Below are positions 1 through 10,608 of a stretch of DNA of 64,000 nt, in pieces. The stretch is taken from positions 62,001-126,000 of the forward strand of contig JAFISE010000012.1 of assembly GCA_022560025.1 (NCBI GenBank). Reading direction: 5' to 3'. This DNA comes from Stagonosporopsis chrysanthemi (taxonomy: Eukaryota > Ascomycota > Dothideomycetes > Pleosporales > Didymellaceae). The position numbers and the translations under genes are program-made. How positions within the stretch are numbered: position 1 is the stretch's first letter; each line of letters starts with the position of its first letter. The notes below the pieces were generated by a model, which saw only the letters and a list, made by a program, of their open reading frames with translations, did not search any database and was not told the DNA's origin.

Positions 1-2
1 AT

Positions 3-1282
3 ATCGTCAAGCTAAAACACAATGAGGCTACAACAGCCGCGGCTGCCATAGAATCTCTTAAGCAGTCACTCTCCACAGCTCCAAAATTCACCTACGCGCT
101 TCCTGGCTTCCAGGGTTTTGCAGGTACCCTCTCTGCTACAGAAATTGCAAAGCTTCAAGACTCCGACCTTGTAAGTTCCTTGCAGAGATATGTAGGGGTT
201 CTGGTGTAACATTGCAGTAGATCGATTACATACAGCCGGATGCCAAAGTGCATGCGTACACCTTGGTCTACCAAGAATCTGCTACGTGGGGACTCACCCG
301 TATCAGTCACCAGCTGGCTGGAGAACAGCCATATATCTTCGACGATTCTGCTGGGGAAGGAACCTGTGCTTATGTCATAGACACCGGTATAGACGTTGGT
401 CATCCTGATTTCGAAGGCCGTAAGCAGTACCCCTTTCCAGTCCAGGTGCGGTTCGCTAACTTTTTGAGGCGCGACTCACCTCGCCAACTTTTCCGACGAG
501 GAAAGTGATGAAGACGGCGAGGGGCACGGCACACATGTTGCTGGCACGATTGGCTCACGTGCGTTTGAGCACAACCCCGAATCCTGGTTGTCCGATAGAT
601 GCTAACCATGGCAAGATACCTATGGTGTAGCGAAGAAGACCACACTCTTCGCTGTCAAGGTATTAAATGCACTCGGTGAAGGTGAGAATTCCGGCATAAT
701 CGCAGGCATTAATTTTGTCATTACCGATGCACCGCAACGTGACTGCCCGAAAGGAGTAGTCGCGAACATGAGTGTAGGGGGTCGCAAAAACACTGCCGTA
801 AACCAAGCTGTAAGTAGTCACACATTTTTATCGACCTTCATAATTGAACGACATAGGTTGCGGCCGCAGTCGCCAGCGGTGTATTCGTCGCCGTCGCCGC
901 AGGCAACGATGGTGTCAACGCGCGCTACCAATCACCGGCCTCTGAGCCCACCGTGTGCACGGTCGGTGCAACTTCAGCAAATGACAGCATGCCTTACTGG
1001 TCGAACTACGGGCCCAGTGTCGATGTACTTGCGCCAGGTGTGGATATCACTAGTTTGAGTCGCGATGGAGGTATTGCGGTGCTTGAGGGTACATCGATGG
1101 CTACTCCACATGTCGCAGGATTGGGTGCGTATCTGCTGGGGCTGAAGGGAGGTGGAACGGAAGGTTTGTGTGAGAAAATTGCGGGCATGGGTCTGAGTGG
1201 CGTGGTATCGGATGTGAAGATGGGAACGCCGAACAAGTTGATAAACAATGGCGCGTTGAACGTAGAAGCCCATGGACACTAG
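3..1282 (+). CDS. Subtilisin-like (S8A, proteinase K type) secreted protease, 5' end cut by window edge
   Basis: Secreted serine endopeptidase of the proteinase K/alkaline protease family. The model joins 3-170, 221-419, 469-558, 616-809 and 857-1282 (359 codons with stop, frame kept at every junction). Exon 1 encodes the end of an I9 propeptide inhibitor. The mature enzyme shows the full catalytic set: Asp in YVIDTGID, His in GHGTHVAGT, the oxyanion Asn in AAGND and Ser in GTSMATPHVAG. The signal peptide and the start of the propeptide lie upstream of base 1, so roughly 30-50 residues are missing by comparison with the usual length near 400. Introns are 47-57 bp with GTAAG/GTGCG donors. The gene converges on the next gene with about 170 bp between them. 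Family assignment is secure. The in vivo substrate is not visible; such enzymes usually degrade external protein. Confidence 0.93.
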
Positions 1283-1455
1283 AATGACAATCGTATGCTC
1301 TGGCAATCTTGGGAAGAATGTCTCCTTTGGCTAAAAAACCAGCCTCGACTTCTCAAGTTCAGTCTTGATACACTGTGCTAGAAACTGCTCTTTCAAAAGA
1401 CTCGAAATGTGGTATCATGATCCACAAACGCTGTCCCACGGACCCTCTCTGATGA

Positions 1456-3000
1456 TCAGACATGAGCGGGAGTGATACTTGAACTTAAGCTCGTCATATT
1501 GCGACCGCGGACGTGAGCGAGAAGATCATCCAAGTCTTCAGGCCCGAGGCTCTTATCATCGACCGACATGCCCACCTGTTGCTTCAGATCCCCGGTTTGG
1601 TCCTTGATCCCGGGGCTGCTTGCGTGTTTAGTATCTCTGTGTGATACCCATCGAACAAGCTCATCAACATCATCGTCCTGGAGATAGCCTGTATCATCGA
1701 ATTGAGGTGAGCGGTCTCTTGATCGTCCGCGCGCTGCCTCTAGCACGGAAATGTCATCTTTCTTTGCAACTTCGCTGGCGTCGGCGATGGATTCCCCGCT
1801 CGTGTTGTCGTGATGGGTCATCCACCTTCCGATCTCGGGCACGTCCAAGTTCTCGAATTCGGGGTCTGGCTCAACCTGAAAAGTGCTCCGCCGCTGCAAA
1901 ATGGGCCCTGCCATTACACCGTCACGTCGTGATACCCATCGGCTGAGACTGCCCTCAACGCTATCTTTGTCCTGCTCACACCATTCCGGACTTGGCTCAG
2001 AGTCCGATGCTGTGGACTCATCACTGTAGCCAGTATGCACAGCTACTACCGGTTCTATGGAAATGGACTTGCGACTCGCATGGCGAACGAGCTCCTCAAT
2101 ATCAGAATGACCTAGGCTTTCGTGTCCGCTGTCTTCCTTTTTTGGTACTTTCACATTCGACAATCGACGTTCGCCGTCACTAGGAGGATCTTTTCGGCTG
2201 ACCCAGCGCACCAGTTCGTCGACGTCTGAATGGTCGATGCTCGACTCATAGCTCTGTCGCGGCTGCCAAGGATCGACATAGGTTCCAATTTCATCATCGG
2301 TGGCTGTCGACTCGCGACGCGTCAAATTGCCAGTGCTGTCTTCAAAATTGGCTATTGTTGGAGGTTCCCTACTTGTCAGACGGCGAAGTTTCGTGCTGAT
2401 GCGACGACCGAGTCCTTCCCTATCGTTTGGTGCTTTCTCTGGGGTATGCGGCCGGCTGTACCCCTGTCTCATCTCATGTTGCGCCTTCCAATTGGTTGCT
2501 GCCCTCTCTCGAGCTTCTGCTTCCTGATGGCACTTCTTCATATTGTTCTCGATATTGGTTTGGAATAAATTGCTACGAAGGGACTGAAAGCGAGTCATGT
2601 GGTTCCTTGGGGTCTTTAAGGGCTTGTCTCCAACGTTTCGTCCGGAAGAGCTTCTGGCCACCTCGGTTCTATTTGAAGTCTTGGAACCGTGCGTAGTAGT
2701 GTTCGCTGTACTTGGAGAGGCTTGGCGTGACTTTTGACTGATTGAATCGTCAATCTTGAGTCTGTTGTCCGACAGTCTGGACTCTTTATCGCTCTCAGAT
2801 TGTGAGGAGTCGTCTTCCTCTGCGTCGTCACTGCTGCTTGACTTATCGTCGAATTGCAGATCGTCTAATATGCGTGAAACTTGTGGTGAGAGGAAACCTG
2901 TGCCCCGCAGCTTGTCGCGCTCTTGATTAGGTATACCCCCAGGTACTGGCGCATTTGATCCCGCAGAGAGTTCGAAGTATGATGACATGACTGCAGCCAC
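1456..3000 (-). CDS. Uncharacterised protein with six copies of a DELVRWVSRKD-like motif
   Basis: Single-exon reading frame of 514 residues; an ATG four codons further in (2988) is an equally good start. I do not recognise a named domain. The N-terminal half is charged and low complexity, with an acidic Ser/Asp/Glu stretch around residues 53-75. The C-terminal half carries a spaced short repeat: SDVDELVRWVSRKD (258-271), SDIEELVRHASRK (299-311), VEGSLSRWVSRRD (348-360), DVPEIGRWMTHHD (386-398), DDVDELVRWVSHRD (443-456) and EDLDDLLAHVRGRN (488-501). The core is acidic, then a short amphipathic helix-like stretch with Trp, then a basic pair. No signal peptide or membrane segment is evident. The repeats look like short linear binding motifs in a disordered scaffold, which is inference. 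Coding status is supported by length and by conservation among the internal copies. Confidence 0.8.
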   Translation of the reverse strand: MAAVMSSYFELSAGSNAPVPGGIPNQERDKLRGTGFLSPQVSRILDDLQFDDKSSSSDDAEEDDSSQSESDKESRLSDNRLKIDDSISQKSRQASPSTANTTTHGSKTSNRTEVARSSSGRNVGDKPLKTPRNHMTRFQSLRSNLFQTNIENNMKKCHQEAEARERAATNWKAQHEMRQGYSRPHTPEKAPNDREGLGRRISTKLRRLTSREPPTIANFEDSTGNLTRRESTATDDEIGTYVDPWQPRQSYESSIDHSDVDELVRWVSRKDPPSDGERRLSNVKVPKKEDSGHESLGHSDIEELVRHASRKSISIEPVVAVHTGYSDESTASDSEPSPEWCEQDKDSVEGSLSRWVSRRDGVMAGPILQRRSTFQVEPDPEFENLDVPEIGRWMTHHDNTSGESIADASEVAKKDDISVLEAARGRSRDRSPQFDDTGYLQDDDVDELVRWVSHRDTKHASSPGIKDQTGDLKQQVGMSVDDKSLGPEDLDDLLAHVRGRNMTSLSSSITPAHV

Positions 3001-3549
3001 GTGAGAAATGTGCGCCGTCTGGCGTTTACAAGGGAATACAGAGTGGTGACGACGCTGACCCCAGGATAATTGTTAAAGCGGCTGAGAATGGACGCGAGGC
3101 AGTGCTCTTGGGACTTCTTGAGCGTGCAGCAATGGCGCGGCTGTCAAGGGTCCGCGTGAAAAGGCGGGGTCGAGATCCAGTGGTTCAATGACAGCGTCAT
3201 GATTCTTGGCAGGTGATTGGCTCTTCTGTTCTGTCTGTTCACGAAGGCGGCAGACTAAAGTCCCGATCTGCAGCGACTGACTGGGCGCATGCAATTCTTG
3301 GCTTTGATCTCGGGATCGATCACCAATCCTGCGGCTCTTCGCACAGCTATCGGCAGCGGACAAGCTTGTCAGCATGCTGCATGCCGTACTGCATTTGATG
3401 GTCATCTTCATCGCCCTAATACTTCGATAGCACGCAATTGATAAACATCGCTCAGAGTCAAAATTTGTGAGGAGTAGGATCATTGTTGCCAGCACTAAAA
3501 AAAATCCAATAGACTGGAGCCGGCTACCGACCCTGAAATCGAGCATGTC

Positions 3550-3665
3550 TACGCCTAGCTCAATCCTGAGAAACGTAAGGGGTATCATTTGCGAGCTTTT
3601 GAGAGGCTTGAGCTAAAGCCGATCCTGTAGTTGACGTAGAAGGATTCCATTCGCTTATCTTGAGA
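3550..3665 (-). pseudogene. Possible degenerate duplicate of the 3' end of the adjacent transporter gene
   Basis: Bases 3557-3574 match 3697-3714 at 16 of 18 positions at an offset of exactly 140 bp. The match includes a TGA on the minus strand at 3560-3562, equivalent to the transporter stop at 3700-3702. Read in the same frame, the remnant ends KLANDTPYVSQD, against KLGDRHPRWVFQA in the transporter. Similarity fades upstream, so this is either an old partial tandem duplication or chance. A 171-codon minus-strand frame (3588-3073) runs across this stretch, but nothing in it looks like a protein family. Confidence 0.3.
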
Positions 3666-3699
3666 CCACGATCGATGATCCAACTTCTTCCCACCCAGC

Positions 3700-5389
3700 T
3701 CAAGCCTGAAAAACCCAACGGGGATGACGATCACCGAGCTTCAGATCTCCTTCAGTATCGTGAAAGCCATTCGTTTCTGGGTTTTCGGTGATATACTGTT
3801 GCTTTTGCTTGTTCTCCTGCTTCAGCCTCCACCACAGCAGATTGACCACAACGATATTCATGAGGAGGTAGCCAAGAGCAAAGCTGTGTCCCAAAATGTA
3901 TCTTGGAGCCGTCTTTGGTCTATACAGCTGTGTACCCAGCACAGCTCCCAGATTACCAATAGAAATCTGCATAGCGTTGGCAGTTGCACGCTTAGTCTGT
4001 CCGGATACGTTGATGGCGGGCCAACTGAGGACGAGGGCCACTGAGGGGTAGATGCCCACTGCGGCGAAGAAAGTTCCTGCGTACGAAAGACCGGGCCTTG
4101 CGGTAGGGTTCTTGTTCGCGAGGAGAATTATGTATCCAATGACTGCAAACGAAGATGTTGCGGTGATGAAGGGACCGCGCTTTTTCGTCTTCTCCGACAA
4201 GATAGCCCAGAAGATGGTGAAGATTGTCGCTACGGCGTATGGAGGAATAGTCAGCAGTTGTGACTGAGCAGATGTATAACCCATGTCGCGGATTATTGTC
4301 GGCTGTACGTTGTCAGCGTAGTACGATATCTACTTAGCTGTAGACTTACCAGGAATAGAGACAAAGTGTAAAGAGGAAGACTCATGGTGTGGAACCCGGC
4401 ACCGTACAGCCACACCTTGGGATCTTTTAGAGCGTCCACAACGTCGCCCCACCGGAATTTCTCGTCGTTGGTCGAGTCACTGTCAGCCCTGAGTCTAGCT
4501 TGGATGAATGAGCGTTCTTCCTTTGACAGCCAGGATACTGTATCCGGGTAGTTGGAGATGAACCAGTATGCAGCAACCGCGACTACAATGGTGAACAGTC
4601 CTTCCTGCAAGTCCGTCAGAGCCAACCAGGAGGGGCAAACCGAGGGTACGTACAAGGATGAAAATCCATCTCCAGCCTGCGTAATTTCCCACACCGCGCA
4701 TGTGGCCGATTCCCCAGGCTAAGATACCACCAAAGGCACCAGCAAGGGAAGCGCAACTGAAGAAGAGTGAAATCCGGTACTGTCGCTCTTCTCTCTTATA
4801 CCACATACTAAGATAATACACAACTCCTGGGAAAAGACCGCTCTCCGTGACTCCTAGGCTGGTAGCTGTCAGTTGAGGCTCAGTAATGATTCGTACAGGG
4901 ACTCACAAGAAGCGCACTACGAAGAAGCCAGCCTTGTTATGCGTGACACCCATCAGAGTGGCGACAATTCCCCAAGCGACCGTCAGAGTTGGCAGCCAGA
5001 ATTTCGGAGTTGTTCGTTTCAATATAATGTTGCATGGCTGCCCATTTTGTCAATCATGAGTTTCGGGCGATCACTTAATAGCCAGAACATACCAGTTCGA
5101 AGAGGACATAACCGACAAAGTAGAGTGTCAGACCTGTCAGATATTCGTTTCCGGTCATGTCCAGATCGGCAATGAGTCCTTCAAGACGCGCATTGGCAAC
5201 GTTGCTGCGGTCAAGAAAACTGAGCAGGTATAGGACCGATACTGCCGGGAGTAATCTCAAATCGAGCATGCGTAGCAATTTGCTCTCATTGATCGAGCCA
5301 GGGACGACCTCAACGTCTGAATCAGACGTAGTGGAGGCGCCAGGCGCATCGGCCTTTTGGTCGTCCACGCGCTTCTCTTCAGTCGACAT
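3700..5389 (-). CDS. MFS transporter, anion:cation symporter (allantoate/nicotinate permease-like) family
   Basis: Polytopic plasma-membrane transporter of the fungal ACS branch of the major facilitator superfamily, whose members import organic anions such as allantoate, nicotinate, pantothenate or biotin. Exons on the minus strand are 5389-5093, 5037-4907, 4858-4654, 4604-4350 and 4302-3700 (497 codons with stop). Visible family signatures are LLPAVSVLYLLSFLDRSNVA in the first membrane segment, an RF-LGVTESGLFPG block in exons 2-3 and YKREERQYRISLFF in the cytoplasmic loop. A short acidic N-terminal tail and a polar Lys/Gln-rich C-terminal tail flank about 12 membrane segments. All four introns are 47-55 bp with GT-AG ends. 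Substrate cannot be told from sequence. Length (496 residues) is normal for the family. Confidence 0.9.
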
Positions 5390-6100
5390 GGCTGTAAAAG
5401 TGTCGATCGAAGAATTTTCGAGACTTCAAATGAATGTGCCTGGGGACCCGGCATATTATAGGTGCCGAACAAAGCCCTGGTGGTTAGTGAATGATGCAAG
5501 AACGTGGATTTTGCAGGTCAACCCATCGGCACCGTCATAGCAGCATTGGAACAGCAGGGTCATAACAAGCACCGAAGGCTACGTTGGCTTTCATTGGGCG
5601 GATCGTAAGCTCAAGTCCGAGCGGAAGCTTGATGCTTATCGAAGAAAACAGATTTGGCTCGGCAAAGTGCTGAAACGGCAGGTTGTTTTGTGAAGTTGTA
5701 TGGACTTTTGCATGTTCGCGGAATCGTGGGGTGAAATGTCGTGATCCATCGCACGAATCAAAAGGGAACTGATTTGCACACGGGCTGGTAAGGCTAGCCA
5801 TCGTCGGTCTAGTTTCGACTGGTCATCGTCATTTCAACGGCTCACAGCGCATGATCTTGTCAAGCAAATGGCCAGTAACTCTTATACATGGCGAGTGAGT
5901 AGCTACGTTCGCGCGCGCGCGGAGAAACTGAATTGGCGGCGCGGCATGTGGCTGCCCAGAAATATGTACAGCACGCACGCCATCCTTCCCACATCAACTT
6001 CATTTTCATTCTGTCGAGATCTATCCAAGCGCATCGACCATCACAAACATAAATTTCCCCGACCCCACCAAGAAAGTCCTCGGGGAGCACCTTGTGATAT
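5390..6100. other. Intergenic region upstream of the transporter and downstream of the pectate lyase
   Basis: About 700 bp between the transporter start and the pectate lyase stop, both genes being on the minus strand. It should contain the transporter promoter and the pectate lyase 3' UTR. Short open frames here show no protein-like features. A GCGCGC-rich patch lies near 5911-5945. Confidence 0.5.
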
Positions 6101-6948
6101 TTAGCCCGAACAGGTACCACTCTTCTTGGGTTCGCAGCCTCCTGCACAACCAGTGTACATCTGACAAGGAGTCTTGGTATCATAACAAGCGTTCTTGATA
6201 GTCGCGGTATCGCCGTAGTTAGAATTGATGCCAGCAAGCTCACCACCCTTGACGGCAGTCACGCCTTCGATGTAAACGTTGCGCTTGCATTGACTGGAGC
6301 AGTTGCCGCAGGAGCGGTACAGCTTGCCGTAGTCGTTGACATAGAAGTTCTAGACCAATCAGCCATCGATACAGAAGGAGCATGGTGCAAGAAACATAAA
6401 CAAACAGCGGGCGGATGAAACTAGGGAAGGCTCACGATGATGTTAACGGTACCGCAGCCGTTGTGCTGGACGACCTTGTCCGATGCCTTGTAAGCACCTC
6501 CGCCAATGATCCAGGACTGGTCGCCAGACCCGTCATTCTTGATACTGATCGCATCCTCGCACACTGTGAGGTTGTCAGGGTTTGTGCCAGTACGATCTAA
6601 CGCAGTCTTACCATCCTCAAACCAGACGAATTCTAGTCTGCAAGCACCATCGCAATGCACGCCTTCAGCCTGGTTCTTGCCAATGATACAATTTTTGAGC
6701 GTCGCGCCTTTCTTCAAGAGGAAGACAGCATCGGCGGAACCACCCTCAGACTGGTCACTGCACGCTCCGCTACCACGGTCGTACTTGGCCCATCCACAGT
6801 CGAAGGTCTGACCGGCAGCGACGGTGATGACCTTGCTGTTACTTTTGGTTGATGTAGCAGTGGGAAGTCCACCAGTGTATCCGTTGCAGGCGAGTACTGC
6901 AGGCAGGAAAAGGGCGGCGATGCCGGCGATTTTGCCAAGAGAGAACAT
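6101..6948 (-). CDS. Pectate lyase, polysaccharide lyase family 3
   Basis: Secreted PL3 enzyme that cleaves de-esterified homogalacturonan by beta-elimination with calcium. Exons are 6948-6612, 6563-6436 and 6349-6101 (238 codons with stop). The start at 6948 gives a clean signal peptide ([20 protein letters not shown]). The body shows hallmark PL3 blocks: the [19 protein letters not shown] region rebuilt across intron 1, [26 protein letters not shown], and [17 protein letters not shown] across intron 2. The C-terminus is Cys-rich and ends SGTCSG. Without removal of intron 1 (6564-6611) the VWFED-VCEDA block is interrupted, which supports the junction. The length of 237 residues is usual for a one-domain PL3. 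An upstream in-frame ATG at 7026 would bury the signal peptide and is rejected. The enzyme implies contact with plant cell walls. Confidence 0.95.
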
Positions 6949-7653
6949 TGTGGCAGACAAAGAATAAGACCAAGGCGACTGAATATCGATGTCGTGATGG
7001 ATCGACTTGATGTCAGAACTCAGCACATATATAATAGGTTCATCGCACAGTGTCCGTCGCGGTCACTGAATAGCTATCTCATGGGCTAGTACGATTGGAG
7101 GATATTCTATACCTTCGCTGAACTGGCCGATCTATCGACAATCTGGGTAGATTGAATGCTCTGTTCAAAGGCCTTGGCTAATGCCTGAGTTGGCCGCTCG
7201 CCGATCATCTGGCTGGACGCCTTCCCGATAGGTCACGAACCTCCAGCCGGGGGCTGTATGGTTTCTGTGTTACTGTTGCTGATAGTGTTACAGATATATA
7301 TGCGCCTCACGTGCTCGACGTTATACACTGAACCAATCGTTCCGCCTGTGTCTCGGAGGAAGGCACGCGACGGCTCTATCTGTGGTGGAAATTTCTAGCC
7401 CTCCCAACCGCCATGAAGGAATCCTGCATCGGGTCGTTGTCATCTTGTGATGCATCTGCAGGCTCATACTGACAGCGGAGAAATATCGACGATCCGGGGC
7501 CGGAGGCTTGGTATTGCGGGGTGCGTAAAAGTTCCGTGTACTCTCAGCGAAAATTCGGTCAAGCTTTGAACCGAGCAGTACTCGATTAGGAAGTAATATA
7601 TGAACACCTGAAATGCACCAAAGTATGTACAAGAATCGTGATAACGAAGAACT
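6949..7653. other. Intergenic region, pectate lyase promoter side
   Basis: About 700 bp holding the pectate lyase promoter and the 3' flank of the laccase-like gene, both on the minus strand. A TATATA stretch lies at about 7025-7031, roughly 80 bp upstream of the pectate lyase ATG, and could be its TATA element. No coding potential seen. Confidence 0.4.
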
Positions 7654-10608
7654 TCAAACCCCGGAGTCGTGTTGCTTGAAGCCTCTCTCTTCAACCCATT
7701 TGTTCCAGTTAGCGCATGTCCCGTACAGTGCGCACTCGTCTTTTATGGTGTCTTTGATCATGCTCTGGGCCTCAAGAATTTGCAAGGCGAAGCCCATCGA
7801 AGTGTGCCATCCAATGTGGCAGTGCATCAGCCATGCGCCAGGATTGTCAGTCTCGAATGCAATAACCAACCACCCAGCTGCCGGCATATTTGCAGTATCT
7901 GCCAGGGTTAGCTTTTTATCACAGCACGTGAAGCGGAACTGCTTACCACGACGTGGTGGGTTGAACATGTTGAGCTCCTGATTCGTATAAGTGCCTGGTC
8001 CTGCGCCCAAGATGAGAAAGTCGTGGCCGTGAAGATGAATAGGGTGGTTGAGAGGGATCGCAGACTGTACAATGATGTAGATCCACTTCCCCATGTCAGG
8101 TAGGTCTAAGATCAAGTTGCCACTGTATGTTGGCGCCGTGTCACTGGCAATGACTCGGACCAGAGTTGGATCCTCATATTTGGAGTAGAAGGTCGTACCG
8201 GACAAGTACCATTTGAAGAGATTATCGCTGTTGGGAGCCACGGTAACAACGTCATTGAATTGCTGGTCTGATGTGAAAGCATTGACCTTCGCCATCGGGA
8301 CAAGAGATGCAAGGGGCTCGTCGACACATTCTGTAGTGTAATTGTACGCGGTTGTCGTTGGGACTACAGTCACATTCTCAACTCCAACATAGCGGATAAT
8401 GCCCTTGATATCGAGCCCTTGGGTAGTCTTAGAGCAGGCAGCTTGGTTATCTGCGCGCATCCAATAGTTGCCTGCCAATTGGCTCGCCTTGACTAGGACC
8501 ATGTAACGCTGACCAATCTGGAGGTTGACTATGTTCGTTTTGTACGGAACGATGTTCGTGAAGTCCATGTTAATGACTTCAAGTTCATGACCATCAATAT
8601 AAAACTTGTAGGTGCTTTGAATTGCACCGTTGATGAGACGGAGCAGGTAAGTTTTTCCTGGCTCAAACTTGACTGGAAGCTCGAATCGCTCACCAGTTTG
8701 ATTGCGAGCTCCCTGAACACCCCAAGTGTTTCTACCATTGATCAAACCGTTGTCCATGGTCCTTGGTCCACCATTGACAGCGTCTTGGGCATCATTGTAC
8801 ATAGAGTCGACAGTTTTGTGAGACCAATCTTGGAGAAAGATTGTACCAGCGTCAACGTCCCAGGACTTAGAGGTAGGCCCGTGGATGATCATAGTACCTA
8901 CTACACCTTCCCATGCTTAGATAGCGTAGTGAGAGTGATACCATGATGTCCCGTAGTTAGATGCTTCGAATTTATACGTGAAAGAATCGCCAGGTGCAAT
9001 CGGGCATTGGGTAATGGCCGGAACACCATCGTATTCGGAGTTGTTGAGTTGACGAATACCGTGGAAATGAATACTGGTACCATTGTTTTGGAGTTTGTTG
9101 TTGACGGTGACGATTACTGTATCACCCCAATTGGCTTCGATGGCTGGTCCAGGCAACCGGCCGTTGATCGTGAGAGCAATACGCTCAATACCGTCAGGTG
9201 CAATTGTGGTGTTGGTGATGTCGAGATTGTAGTGTACTGTGCGGCAAGTCTTAGGCATGAACTTGTAATTGTCTGTGGTGACATTGGCGCCGCAATATGG
9301 TAGCAAACCGCCTTGCCCTTCACAAGGTACGCAGTCTTCATTGATGGTCTCGCGTTTGAAAACAGGAGAGGGTTTGAAAGCACGTTTGGGAAAGCTGTGG
9401 GCGCAGGCAGTCGCTGATGCCGAGGCAGATGCTTCGGAAGAAACCGAGGGGTTGGCGGAGCTTGCGATAGTCGTTGCCGTGAGCGTTTGTGTGGCTGGGA
9501 AAGAGACAGTACTGGTTGTGATGACAGGCACATTCAGTGAGACTGTGATGGATCTGCTCGAAGATGCTACAGAACTGTTCGCTGACAGAATTGCTGTTCT
9601 TCTTTCCGTATTACTCGAGACAGAGATGACGATTGTGGACGATGGCGTCGCATATGGAGGAAGGTTCAAGTCCGGTATCGCGGTAGGACAGTCATCGACG
9701 CATGGTCGGACTAACTTTGCGCCTCGTACGTGGTCGGCATACATGGGAGGCATGGTGACCGCATCTTTGATGTAACAGGGGCCGCCTGGCCTGTACTGGT
9801 TGATCCAGGAAGCAGACTTGCAATTCGGCCACCGAGCGCATTCGTCCAGGCATTTCTGCAGCGAATTCGTGATGAAGCCGTTTCCAGGCCACCATATATC
9901 GTTAGAAAAATGATCAACACCACACTCAACCTCATACTGTGCGCCGTTGGCCGCTGTGTATATAGTGCCGTCTGAATTGGGACAGGGCAGGCCTGCGGCC
10001 TGACGCGAAGAAAGCTTGGCTGTACCTGTAGCCTTTGCGATCGCACTGTCATTTTCCAACGAAGGTATCGATGATGGTGAGATGTTAATTGATAGTGATG
10101 TGGAAGCAAGGGCCGTAGATGTCGTCGATAACGATGGCATCACTGTGGAGTTGACAAGTGATGAGTCGCAGTCACCATGTCCAGACAAACACCCTTCTCC
10201 ACAAAAATCAGGGCCAGAACCGCAGTACTCGTACTGACTACAGCAAGATCCCCCTGCGAACTGAGAGTCTTTGCAGGTGTAACCTATGCGACCGCCGCAT
10301 GTGCCATCAGGTGTTGGTTTGCCGACCGTATCTTGGCAGTGTCCAAATTCGATCTGACAACCGTCACCGCAAAAGCCTGAGATTCTGAGTGCTGTTTATT
10401 AGTATACGACTTTTTCACAAAAAAAAACTTACGAGCCACATTTTCCGGACGCACTACAACAGCCACCGAATGCTGAGCCCATACAAGTCACACCATTGCC
10501 ACACGTGCTGTCGTGACTGACTTCAAGCATTCTCACAGGAGCTACCTGGGCAGCCACCGAAGCTGACCCAGCCAACGCGCAGATCAGGGCATGGGTGAAG
10601 TATTTCAT
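7654..10608 (-). pseudogene. Chitin-binding (2 x CBM18) / PAN-like / laccase fusion with one in-frame stop codon
   Basis: The model joins 10608-10433, 10384-7947 and 7898-7654 (953 codons). Order of parts: signal peptide (1 to about 20), hevein-type chitin-binding modules at about 36-75 and 88-131 with the regular eight-Cys pattern, a Cys-rich PAN/apple-like segment (about 193-291), a Ser/Thr-rich linker (about 300-385), two Lys-Arg sites (about 392 and 402), then a three-cupredoxin laccase-like oxidase. Copper ligands are all present: HFHG, WYHSHY, HPIHLHGHDF and HCHIGWH. Modules 1 and 2 through the first cupredoxin are read in one long exon, so the fusion is not a splicing artefact. Codon 548 is TAA (8917-8919), where laccases usually carry Gln between HSHY and WEG. 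The 3' part is otherwise open for over 400 codons. So this is a recent nonsense allele, a base error, or a truncated but secreted chitin-binding product. Confidence 0.85.
8917..8919 (-). other. In-frame TAA in the laccase core (expected CAA)
   Basis: Minus-strand reading is ..TAT CAC TCT CAC TAC GCT ATC, then TAA, then GCA TGG GAA GGT. It encodes YHSHYAI-stop-AWEG, where the family has a Gln before the AWEG-type block. No intron of plausible size removes the stop without also removing the copper-ligand His residues. A CAA to TAA change is a CpA to TpA transition, the type favoured by repeat-induced point mutation and by deamination in general. Confidence 0.85.

Noticed and set aside
3073..3588. 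171-codon minus-strand frame with one hydrophobic stretch
   Set aside because: It overlaps the suspected transporter duplicate and is not protein-like.
5860..6246. 128-codon minus-strand frame at the end of the pectate lyase
   Set aside because: It overlaps the pectate lyase last exon in another frame.
9269..9775. 168-codon plus-strand frame inside the laccase-like gene
   Set aside because: Antisense shadow of the Ser/Thr-rich linker and PAN-like part.
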